Below are positions 28,400 to 36,598 of a stretch of 64,000 nt of DNA, piece after piece; position 1 is the first letter of the stretch, and every line of letters starts with the position of its first letter. The notes under the pieces are model-generated. The model saw only the letters and a program-made list of their open reading frames with translations. It did not search any database and was not told the origin of the DNA. The stretch spans positions 2,150,501-2,214,500 of the forward strand of contig NZ_CP010535.1 of NCBI RefSeq assembly GCF_001430825.1. Direction: 5' to 3'. This DNA is from Sediminicola sp. YIK13 (GTDB taxonomy: Bacteria > Bacteroidota > Bacteroidia > Flavobacteriales > Flavobacteriaceae). The translations under genes and the position numbers were made by a program.

Positions 28400-30410
28400 G
28401 CAAAACTCGGTAAAACTTTCTCTGTTCCTGATTATCGGGATACTTCTAGGGTACTTTTTGGATACCACTCCGGCCATTCCATTTAGGTGCGCCATTTTTT
28501 CCATTATTCTTCTTGGCATAATTTTTTATAGGACCGGTAAATCCCATTCTTTCTCATTTGGGATCCTAGTTGCATGCACTACCCTTAGCATAGGATTTCT
28601 GGCCGTAACCCTTGCCCAGCACAAAAATCATGCAGACCATTATTCCAAAAATAAAAGTTCCGGCCCTCACTTATACCATCTACAAATAAAAGAAGTACTA
28701 AAATCAAACACCTTCTCCGATAACTATATCGCTTCGGTACTGGAAGTTGACCAAAAGAAAAGCGGCGGAAGGATCCTTTTATCCTCAAAAACAGATTCAT
28801 TAGGAAAAAAATTAATACCAGATCAACAAATAGTTTTTTATGGATCGTATGCTCAAATAAGCAAGCCCCTAAACCCGCATCAGTTCAGCTACAAGCAATA
28901 TCTAAATACCTTGGGGGTCTACCACCGCATACAATTGGAGCCCCATCTTTATGAGATAGGAGACAATTCGATTTCCACTTCTTATGGCTGGGCATTCAAG
29001 ATTCGGGAAAATATCATTGGACAATTGAAAAAGGCAAAAATAGGCCAAGAGGAATTAAGTATAATCCAGGCCCTTTTGTTGGGGCAACGTACCGATATTT
29101 CAAAGGACACCTATGCCAATTATGTCAACGCAGGCGCTATTCACATCTTGGCTGTATCCGGACTGCATATCGGAATACTATTACTCATCCTTCAATATGT
29201 TTTGGCACCCTTAAGGCGATTAAAGCATGGCCAAACCATACAATTGGCAATAATCATTGTCCTTCTTTGGAGCTATGCCTTTCTTGCCGGATTATCTGCT
29301 TCTATTGTCAGGGCGGTAAGCATGTTTTCTTTTTTGGCGTATGCGATGTTCCTGAACAGACCCACCAACACCTTTAACATCTTGGCATTATCTTTATTTT
29401 TTATCCTCCTGATAGAGCCCATGTTTCTCTTTCAGGTGGGATTTCAAATGAGCTACACAGCCGTTTTTGCCATTCTTTGGATCTATCCGATGTTACAGAA
29501 TTTATGGTCGCCCAACAATCTACTCCTTAAAAAAACCTGGCAATTGACCAGTGTAAGCATTGCAGCCCAAATAGGCGTTCTTCCCATTGCCCTATTTTAT
29601 TTTCATCAGTTTCCAGGGCTGTTCTTTATTTCAAACTTGGCCATAATCCCTTTTCTGGGAATCATCCTAGGGCTTGGAATTTTAGTTATTATTTTTGCCG
29701 TGACCGATAACCTGCCTTCTTCTATTGCCGCTATCTATAATGAAATGATTTCCGGCATGAACTTAATTGTCGGATGGGTAGGGAAGCAGGAAAGCTTTAT
29801 TTTTAGAAACATTTCTTTTGATCAGGCCCAAGTATTATTGGGTTATGCCCTCTTGGCAAGTGTATTGGTCTTTTTTTCAAAACGCTCCCCTAAAAGATTA
29901 TTCATCAGCCTGGCACTTGTGATGTGTTTTCAATTGTATCTACTCTATGCCAACTATGCTGGGCAGAGAAAGGAAGAAATCATAGTACTGCACCAAGCAA
30001 AAAATACGGTTCTTTTTCATCGCCTAGGGAACAAATTGTCTATTAGCTCCACGAATAATACCCAAGTAGCAACATTACAAGAAGATTATAGTACTGCAGA
30101 ACGCATTGAAAATGTGAACCTTGTTCCTTTACAAAATGCATATAACATACAAGGTCAGCATTTATATATTTTGGATAGTTTGGCAATATATCCCCCTAAT
30201 GGATACCAAACAGATTTAATTTTGATAACACAATCCCCTAAGCTAAATCTAACTCGATTTATAGATTCCTTAAAGCCAAAACAAATTATTGCAGACGGTA
30301 GTAATTACAGAAGTGATGTTTTGCGTTGGCAGCGGACCTGCGAACAAAAAAAAGTCCCTTTTCACTATACTGGTGAAAAGGGAGCTTTCTATTTTAATGT
30401 AAAGTACTAA
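28389..30410 (+). CDS. comEC: ComEC/Rec2-family DNA uptake channel protein
   Basis: Polytopic inner-membrane protein of 673 residues. N-terminal DUF4131 domain with an OB-like soluble part (about 90-195), then the competence core with INAGAIHILAVSGLHIGI-like signature and many TM helices (about 245-510). ComEC carries single-stranded DNA into the cytoplasm in natural transformation. In Firmicutes the C-terminus is a metallo-beta-lactamase (MBL) domain; here the last 150 residues look like a shortened remnant without the HxHxDH metal motif. Start is GTG at 28389. The 3' end contains a terminator for the convergent operon. Confidence 0.92.
   Translation: MFFRQNSVKLSLFLIIGILLGYFLDTTPAIPFRCAIFSIILLGIIFYRTGKSHSFSFGILVACTTLSIGFLAVTLAQHKNHADHYSKNKSSGPHLYHLQIKEVLKSNTFSDNYIASVLEVDQKKSGGRILLSSKTDSLGKKLIPDQQIVFYGSYAQISKPLNPHQFSYKQYLNTLGVYHRIQLEPHLYEIGDNSISTSYGWAFKIRENIIGQLKKAKIGQEELSIIQALLLGQRTDISKDTYANYVNAGAIHILAVSGLHIGILLLILQYVLAPLRRLKHGQTIQLAIIIVLLWSYAFLAGLSASIVRAVSMFSFLAYAMFLNRPTNTFNILALSLFFILLIEPMFLFQVGFQMSYTAVFAILWIYPMLQNLWSPNNLLLKKTWQLTSVSIAAQIGVLPIALFYFHQFPGLFFISNLAIIPFLGIILGLGILVIIFAVTDNLPSSIAAIYNEMISGMNLIVGWVGKQESFIFRNISFDQAQVLLGYALLASVLVFFSKRSPKRLFISLALVMCFQLYLLYANYAGQRKEEIIVLHQAKNTVLFHRLGNKLSISSTNNTQVATLQEDYSTAERIENVNLVPLQNAYNIQGQHLYILDSLAIYPPNGYQTDLILITQSPKLNLTRFIDSLKPKQIIADGSNYRSDVLRWQRTCEQKKVPFHYTGEKGAFYFNVKY
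30346..30383 (-). terminator. Terminator of the POT/DPP-IV operon, inside the comEC coding sequence
   Basis: Perfect 11-bp stem TCCCTTTTCAC (30355-30365) and GTGAAAAGGGA (30373-30383) with a 7-base loop. On the minus strand it is followed after one C by eight T (A-run 30346-30353). It lies 30 bases past the POT stop codon and fully within the last codons of convergent comEC. On the plus strand no T-run follows, so it should act in one direction only. Confidence 0.85.
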
Positions 30411-30412
30411 TG

Positions 30413-31945
30413 CTAATGCACGTTGCCCATTAATTTTTTGATCAAAGGAGAGGCTATAAGAATTAATATTCCAGCACCTATCGCATATTCCGCAATAAGT
30501 TGGAAACCGTCCGTATAGACTGCAAGGGTTTCAAACCCACCTACATTTTTGTCAGTACTCTCTATCGCTAATTTTTTACCAATAAAGCCGACCACTTGAA
30601 AAGCAAAGGCAGAAGATAAAAACCAAACCCCCATCATAAATGCCACTATCCTTTTTGGGGAGAGATCGGTGATTTTGGATAGACCAACAGGGGACATAAA
30701 TAGTTCCCCGACAGATATTAAAAAGTACATCAACAACAAATAAGCAAATGGCACCAAGCCATTGGCATTGGCACTAGCGCCACTTATTGCCAAAATATAA
30801 AAACTGACCCCTGCAAACAAAAGTCCCAGACCAAATTTATAGGGTGTCCTTGGATTCAGGTTTCTTTTATTAAGAAAAGTCCACATCAGAGAAATAGGAA
30901 TAGCCAAGATGATTATGAACATTGAATTTAAAGAATTGGTCTGGGCTGCCGACATAAAGTCCAACTCCACATTTCTTGCAGCGAACAAGGTGATCACACT
31001 TCCAGATAGCTCATGAAAACCCCAGAAAATGGTCATAAAAAAGGTGATAAGAACAGCTACGAACAGCTTTTTTCGTTCGTCCAAAGTGGCTTGGTACATG
31101 ATATAGCCCAAGTAAGCCAAAATAGTCACTCCAATACCCTTAAAAATTACATTGACTATATTCTGATCATCAAAAAAGGTGCCTTCAGCTCCCAAAGATT
31201 TATAAGCAGACAAAAGATAGGCGATCAATGGTGCAGAAAGAACTGCCAAAACAGGAACGAGAATCCCTTGTTTTATACCCAATACCTTCTTTTGCATCAC
31301 CTCTTGGTTGGGGGGCATACCCTTATCCCCAAAAACATTCTTACGTATACCGCTCCAAAAAAAGATCAGTCCGGTCAGCATCCCTATTCCTGCCAAGCCA
31401 AAACCATAGTGCCAGCCATAGCTGTACGCCAACCAACCACACAATAATGGGGCTACCCATCCTCCGATATTGATTCCCATATAAAATATGGTGAAACCAG
31501 AATCCTTTCGCACATCCCCTTCTTCATACAAGGCCCCTACGAACGTTGATATGTTTGGTTTAAAAAACCCATTTCCCACAATGATTAGGGAAAGCGCCAA
31601 GTAAAAAGCAATATCGTTTTCAATCGCCAATACGAAATGACCTACGGACATTAAAATCCCTCCCAGGAAAATAGAGTTCCGCATCCCTAAAATTTGGTCG
31701 GAAATACGCCCGCCGATTACTGTTGAGGCATACACTAGAGATCCGTAAGAAGCATAAACGGCCGCCGTAGCAAAATCCCGTTCGGCCAAGGCCTCAAAAA
31801 TAACCTCTACCATGTAGAGTGTCAATAGGGCACGCATACCATAGAAGCTAAAACGCTCCCATAGTTCAGCGAAGAAGAGGTAAAACAATCCTTTGGGATG
31901 TCCAAAAAGTTCTTGCTGTTCGCTTGGTTTGATGGTATTTGACAT
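30413..31945 (-). CDS. POT-family proton-coupled di/tripeptide transporter
   Basis: Major-facilitator protein of 510 residues with about 14 TM segments. The POT signature ERFSFYGMRALLTLYM lies near residue 30, with the further PTR2 motif GGRISDQILGMRNSIFLGG and FTIFYMGINIGG. It imports di- and tripeptides using the proton gradient. It follows the DPP-IV gene by 14 bases on the same strand, making a functional pair in which the peptidase supplies dipeptides. Its terminator is embedded in the convergent comEC. Confidence 0.96.
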   Translation of the reverse strand: MSNTIKPSEQQELFGHPKGLFYLFFAELWERFSFYGMRALLTLYMVEVIFEALAERDFATAAVYASYGSLVYASTVIGGRISDQILGMRNSIFLGGILMSVGHFVLAIENDIAFYLALSLIIVGNGFFKPNISTFVGALYEEGDVRKDSGFTIFYMGINIGGWVAPLLCGWLAYSYGWHYGFGLAGIGMLTGLIFFWSGIRKNVFGDKGMPPNQEVMQKKVLGIKQGILVPVLAVLSAPLIAYLLSAYKSLGAEGTFFDDQNIVNVIFKGIGVTILAYLGYIMYQATLDERKKLFVAVLITFFMTIFWGFHELSGSVITLFAARNVELDFMSAAQTNSLNSMFIIILAIPISLMWTFLNKRNLNPRTPYKFGLGLLFAGVSFYILAISGASANANGLVPFAYLLLMYFLISVGELFMSPVGLSKITDLSPKRIVAFMMGVWFLSSAFAFQVVGFIGKKLAIESTDKNVGGFETLAVYTDGFQLIAEYAIGAGILILIASPLIKKLMGNVH

Positions 31946-31959
31946 ATAAGTTGTTTTGG

Positions 31960-34125
31960 TTAAAGGTTCTCTTTAATAAAGTTGGTCATTTTGGTAAACA
32001 GGTGCAGTCTGGTGTTGCCCCCGTATATTCCGTGATTTTTATCGGGATAAATGGCCCAATCAAACTGTTTGTTAGCTTGTACCAAGGCTTCAATCATGCG
32101 CATGGAATTTTGTACATGAACGTTATCATCGCCAGATCCATGTACCAACAAATATTTACCCTTCAGCAATTCCGGGTAATTAAATGGGGAATTATCATCA
32201 TACCCACTTGGGTTTTCCGCTGGGGTCTTCATAAATCGCTCCGTGTAAATAGTATCGTAGAAACTCCAAGAAGTTACTGGAGCAACGGCAATTGCCATTT
32301 CAAACACATCATTTCCTTTAAGCAAGCAATTAGTGGACATGAAGCCACCATAGCTCCATCCCCATATTCCAGTACGATTTTCATCAATATAAGGAAGATC
32401 ACTCAAGGAAGTAGCAGCGGTAATTTGGTCTTCAACCTCGTATTTTCCTAATTCCAATTGGGTAACCTTCTTAAAATCCCTTCCTTTCAATCCTGTACCC
32501 CTACCGTCTACACAAGCAATGATATATCCCTCGGCAGCCAACATCTGGTACCAATAATCATTTGAGGACATCCATCTATTGGCGACGGACTGTGAGCCTG
32601 GGCCACTGTATTGGAACATCAATAAAGGATACTGCTTTGTAGCATCGAAATCTTGTGGTTTGATCATCCACATATTGAGGTCGTTGCCGTTGATCGCAAT
32701 TGTAGAAAATTCTTTAGGACTTATGGCATACGCCTCCAATTTCTCAAGAAGGGCCTGGTTATCCTTGATTTTCTTTAATTCCTTTCCAGTTTGGGCCTTA
32801 TGCAAGGTATACACCGGTGGCGTAGTAGCACTGGAAAATGTATTTATGAAATAGGTGAAATCGGCACTAAAAGAGGCATAATTCTGTCCTGTTTTCTCGG
32901 TCAGCCTTTTTTTGTTTTTCCCATTGCGGCCAATACTGTAGACATCCCTATTGATAGATCCGTTTTCTGTAGACTGGTAATAGATCTTATCCGTTTTCTT
33001 GTCGTAACCATAATAACTGGTTACTTCCCAAGAACCTTTGGTGACCTGATTCTTTAACTTTCCTTTGGAATCATATAGGTACAAATGATTGTAGCCATCC
33101 TTTTCGCTACTCCAGATAAAACTATCATCAGCCAAGAAAGTTAGGTTGTCCGTAATATCTACATAGGCCTTGTCATTCTCTTCCAAAAGAAGTGATACCT
33201 GATTATTAATTGCATTTACAGATATCAATTTTAAAAGATCCTGATGGCGGTTCAATATTTGGACACTGAGATTATTGGCATTGTTCATCCATTTGATCCG
33301 TGGAATGTAATAGGCATCTCCCAGGTCTACCATAGAGACCTTGCCATTTGCAACATCGTATAGGTGCAAAGAAACAACAGCGTTGTTCTCCCCCGCCTTT
33401 GGGTATTTAAACTCATGTCTACTTGGATATAATTCAGACCCGTACAGGTCCATTGAAAATTCGGGTACTTCTGATTCATCAAAGCGAATGAACGCAATTT
33501 TGGTTCCAACGGAATTCCATTCAAAGGCGCGAACAAATCCAAATTCTTCTTCATATACCCAGTCGGTCACCCCATTGATGATCTTGTTTTTAACACCGTC
33601 CATTGTGACTTGGACGGTAGTTTTATCTACTACATTGAAAACAAATAAATTATTGTCTTGCACATAGGCAACCTTAGACCCATCTGGAGATAATGTTGGC
33701 TCCTGGATTTTTTTGTCAGCTATTTTGATGACGGATTTGGAAGCAACGTCGTACAAATAAAAAACACCTAATGTAGAACGTCTAAAAATTGGCTCAATTT
33801 CAGTTGCCAATAATATTTTACTTTCATCCTGACTAAATTCGTAGGAAGTAAAATATGGAATTTCTTTACTGTCAGCAGAAGAAACTATAGTCTCCAACTT
33901 TTCCAGGGTGGAATAGGCAAATTTGTCGATCATGGAAGATTTCGTATCCCGATAGCTGTTCAGAACGGTATATTCTGTTCCGCTGTTCATAGACCTCAGT
34001 ACGTCCATGCCCTCAGTCCTGAATTCACCATTCCAAATTTCCTCCAAAGGAATTTGCTTGTCCTGGGCTGTAACGGCAACTATAAAACCTAAAATAAATA
34101 AGAGTGAGAAGTGTAGTTTTTTCAT
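31960..34125 (-). CDS. Dipeptidyl peptidase IV family serine peptidase (S9B)
   Basis: Exported peptidase of 721 residues with an N-terminal signal peptide. N-terminal eight-bladed propeller region with DPPIV_N features (DWVYEEEFGFVRAFEW, the Glu pair motif), then an alpha/beta-hydrolase domain. Catalytic residues: Ser in GWSYGG, Asp in VHGSGDDNVH and His in YPDKNHGI. It removes N-terminal X-Pro dipeptides from peptides in the periplasm. First gene of the operon with the POT transporter. The 162-base upstream gap holds the divergent HMG-CoA reductase promoter region. Confidence 0.96.
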   Translation of the reverse strand: MKKLHFSLLFILGFIVAVTAQDKQIPLEEIWNGEFRTEGMDVLRSMNSGTEYTVLNSYRDTKSSMIDKFAYSTLEKLETIVSSADSKEIPYFTSYEFSQDESKILLATEIEPIFRRSTLGVFYLYDVASKSVIKIADKKIQEPTLSPDGSKVAYVQDNNLFVFNVVDKTTVQVTMDGVKNKIINGVTDWVYEEEFGFVRAFEWNSVGTKIAFIRFDESEVPEFSMDLYGSELYPSRHEFKYPKAGENNAVVSLHLYDVANGKVSMVDLGDAYYIPRIKWMNNANNLSVQILNRHQDLLKLISVNAINNQVSLLLEENDKAYVDITDNLTFLADDSFIWSSEKDGYNHLYLYDSKGKLKNQVTKGSWEVTSYYGYDKKTDKIYYQSTENGSINRDVYSIGRNGKNKKRLTEKTGQNYASFSADFTYFINTFSSATTPPVYTLHKAQTGKELKKIKDNQALLEKLEAYAISPKEFSTIAINGNDLNMWMIKPQDFDATKQYPLLMFQYSGPGSQSVANRWMSSNDYWYQMLAAEGYIIACVDGRGTGLKGRDFKKVTQLELGKYEVEDQITAATSLSDLPYIDENRTGIWGWSYGGFMSTNCLLKGNDVFEMAIAVAPVTSWSFYDTIYTERFMKTPAENPSGYDDNSPFNYPELLKGKYLLVHGSGDDNVHVQNSMRMIEALVQANKQFDWAIYPDKNHGIYGGNTRLHLFTKMTNFIKENL

Positions 34126-34262
34126 TAATTTTCAAAAATTGTTTAAAACGTCCAAGTTTACTAATAATTTCACAAAAAAATAAACTTTGTTCTTAAATAA
34201 TCACAACTTTAGGATATGTGGGCACTTAGGTATCAGGACCTTCAAATTATTGTGTTTATCAC

Positions 34263-34270
34263 TATCTTTG
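34263..34270 (+). promoter_or_regulatory. -7 element of the HMG-CoA reductase operon
   Basis: TATCTTTG, exact TAnnTTTG match, 17 bases before the start codon at 34288, which gives a leader of about 10 bases. No -33 element at the usual spacing. Confidence 0.5.
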
Positions 34271-34287
34271 GCGTACAGATTAAATAA

Positions 34288-35613
34288 ATGAAGATGACCC
34301 CTATAGAAGGATTCTCAAAGCTTACCAAAGAAGAAAAAATAGAATGGATTTCTACCAAATACACAGATAACTCCAAGGAAACCACGGCGACAATTAAACG
34401 GTATTGGAATGAAGACAAAGAACTCCAAAAGCTACATGATGAGTTCATAGAAAACACCATCACCAACTTTTACCTACCCCTGGGCATTGCACCCAACTTT
34501 TTAATAAATGACAAACTGTTCGCCATACCCCTGGCCATTGAGGAGAGCTCTGTGGTGGCTGCCGCAAGTAAGGCTGCTAAATTTTGGCTCCATCGCGGTG
34601 GATTTAAAACCGAGGTATTGGGTACAGAAAAAATTGGACAAGTACATTTTATGTACAAAGGGGACAGCCAACAATTAGAGACATTCTTTAACGGCATAAA
34701 ATCCAAACTATTGGAGGAAACGATTCCAATAACTAAAAATATGACCAAAAGGGGTGGCGGCATCACCAACATCCTTTTACGGAATAAGAGCAACGAACTT
34801 AAGAACTATTACCAACTCCATTGCACCTTTGAAACATTGGATGCCATGGGTGCCAATTTCATCAATTCCTGTTTGGAACAATTAGCACTCACACTTAAAC
34901 AAGAAGCGTTGAAATATTCGGGGTTCACCGAGGAAGAGAAGGATATTGAAATTGTAATGAGCATCCTTTCCAATTATGTTCCCAATTGTTTGGTAAGAGC
35001 AGAGGTCAGCTGCCCAGTTAAAGACCTGAAAGAGGGAAATGAAGTTTCAGCCTTGGAGTTTGCAGAAAAAATGGTGCGTGCCGTAGACATAGCGAAAGTA
35101 GAGCCATTTAGAGCGGTTACCCATAACAAGGGCATCATGAACGGGATCGATGCAGTTGTGCTGGCAACCGGAAACGACTTCAGGGCAGTGGAAGCTGGAA
35201 TCCATGCCTACGCATCCAAAAATGGACGGTACACTAGTTTGACCCATGCCTCTATAGAAGATGACATCTTTAGATTCTGGATAGAAGTACCTTTGGCCTT
35301 GGGAACCGTAGGCGGATTGACAAGTTTACATCCTTTGGCAAAAATGGCCTTGGATATATTGGATAGGCCCTCAGCAAAGGAATTAATGCAGTTGGTGGCA
35401 GTTGCTGGTTTGGCACAGAATTTTGCAGCAGTAAGATCCTTGGTCACCACAGGTATACAACAAGGGCATATGAAAATGCATTTGATGAATATCCTGAACC
35501 AGATGCAGGCAACTGAAGAAGAAAAAAACACCTTGGTACACCACTTTAAAAAGAATACGGTTACTCACAATGCTGTGGTAGAAGCAATGCAGGTATTACG
35601 AAAAGGGCAATGA
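34288..35613 (+). CDS. mvaA: Hydroxymethylglutaryl-CoA reductase, class II type
   Basis: Makes or uses mevalonate by NAD(P)H-dependent reduction of HMG-CoA, 441 residues. Catalytic signatures: ENTITNFYLPLGIAPNF (the ENxxxxxxLPLG Glu loop), DAMGANFINSCLE (substrate-binding) and LGTVGGLTSLHPLA. Class II (bacterial) enzymes lack the membrane domain, as here. In Flavobacteriaceae the isoprenoid pathway is the mevalonate route, so a biosynthetic role is the likely one despite the family often being named degradative. Stop overlaps the following GHMP kinase start by 4 bases. Confidence 0.95.
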   Translation: MKMTPIEGFSKLTKEEKIEWISTKYTDNSKETTATIKRYWNEDKELQKLHDEFIENTITNFYLPLGIAPNFLINDKLFAIPLAIEESSVVAAASKAAKFWLHRGGFKTEVLGTEKIGQVHFMYKGDSQQLETFFNGIKSKLLEETIPITKNMTKRGGGITNILLRNKSNELKNYYQLHCTFETLDAMGANFINSCLEQLALTLKQEALKYSGFTEEEKDIEIVMSILSNYVPNCLVRAEVSCPVKDLKEGNEVSALEFAEKMVRAVDIAKVEPFRAVTHNKGIMNGIDAVVLATGNDFRAVEAGIHAYASKNGRYTSLTHASIEDDIFRFWIEVPLALGTVGGLTSLHPLAKMALDILDRPSAKELMQLVAVAGLAQNFAAVRSLVTTGIQQGHMKMHLMNILNQMQATEEEKNTLVHHFKKNTVTHNAVVEAMQVLRKGQ

Positions 35614-36542
35614 AAAAACACTATTATAGCAACGGCAAACTTTTGGTAACAGGTGAATACGCTGTACTGGATGGCGCCCTCAGTCTGGCCTTGCCTACAA
35701 AGTATGGACAATCTCTAAATATTTCCCCAAAAGAAGGGGAATACATTGTTTGGAAGAGTTACACCCACACAAAAGAAATATGGTTCGAAACCATTTTTGA
35801 ACTAGCTGATATTATTCATTACGTACCTGTATCAAGGACCTCCTCAACTATAGCAAAAGCTTCGGTTAGGGAGACCCTACTGCGCATCTTGAATGCTGCC
35901 TATCAATTAAATTCCAATTTCCTTAATAACACCAAAGGACTTCTGGTGGAGACACATTTAAATTTTCCAAGGGATTGGGGATTGGGATCTTCCTCTACCC
36001 TTATCAACAACATAGCCCAGTGGGCTCAAGTGGATGCCTTTAAATTGCTTTGGGACTCATTTGCTGGCAGTGGGTATGATATTGCATGCGCACAACACAA
36101 AACACCCATCCTATACCATTTAAAAAAGGATATACCAGTAGTAGAGGCAGTACGCTTTGATCCTCCTTTTAAAAACCAACTATATTTTATACATCTTAAT
36201 CAGAAACAAAACAGCCGGGATGGCATTGCCCAATATCGAGAAAAGGAGTTTAATCTTCCCCATTTGATCTCCACAGTCAATGAAATCACCAAGAATCTTC
36301 TAAAGTGTCAGGATTTAAAGGAATTCAATTCTCTGATTGACAAACACGAGCGATTAATAGCAGATAATTTGCAAATGGAAACCGTTAAAGCGAAGCAGTT
36401 TCCCGATTTTCCCGGAAGTATTAAAAGTTTAGGAGCCTGGGGAGGTGATTTTATTTTGGCCACAGGCACAAAAGAAACCCTAAACTACTTCAACAAAAAG
36501 GGTTTCAAAACTGTTATTCCCTATTCTGAAATGATTCTATAA
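35610..36542 (+). CDS. GYDIA-family GHMP kinase, probably a mevalonate-pathway kinase
   Basis: GHMP-fold kinase of 310 residues named after its GSGYDIACA motif (about 150-158). The N-terminal part has NGKLLVTGEYAVLDGALSLA, as in mevalonate kinases; the ATP loop GLGSSSTLINNIAQW is near 123-137; a C-terminal GAWGGDFILATG motif closes the site. Translational overlap with HMG-CoA reductase (ATGA) argues that it phosphorylates mevalonate or a later intermediate; the exact substrate is not shown by the sequence. Ends before a bidirectional terminator. Confidence 0.88.
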   Translation: MKKHYYSNGKLLVTGEYAVLDGALSLALPTKYGQSLNISPKEGEYIVWKSYTHTKEIWFETIFELADIIHYVPVSRTSSTIAKASVRETLLRILNAAYQLNSNFLNNTKGLLVETHLNFPRDWGLGSSSTLINNIAQWAQVDAFKLLWDSFAGSGYDIACAQHKTPILYHLKKDIPVVEAVRFDPPFKNQLYFIHLNQKQNSRDGIAQYREKEFNLPHLISTVNEITKNLLKCQDLKEFNSLIDKHERLIADNLQMETVKAKQFPDFPGSIKSLGAWGGDFILATGTKETLNYFNKKGFKTVIPYSEMIL

Positions 36543-36545
36543 CAT

Positions 36546-36574
36546 AAAAAAGCCTCCCAATGGGAGGCTTTTTT
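36546..36574. terminator. Bidirectional terminator between the GHMP kinase and the PPIase
   Basis: Perfect 7-bp stem GCCTCCC (36552-36558) and GGGAGGC (36562-36568) with a 3-base loop, flanked by A-run and T-run, serving both convergent genes. Confidence 0.93.
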
Positions 36575-36598
36575 ATGAATTAACTTCTAACTACTCTA

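Noticed and set aside
34126-34287. Possible riboswitch or attenuator between DPP-IV and HMG-CoA reductase
   Set aside because: Only AT-rich sequence and one -7 box are present; no stable hairpin series or aptamer motif.
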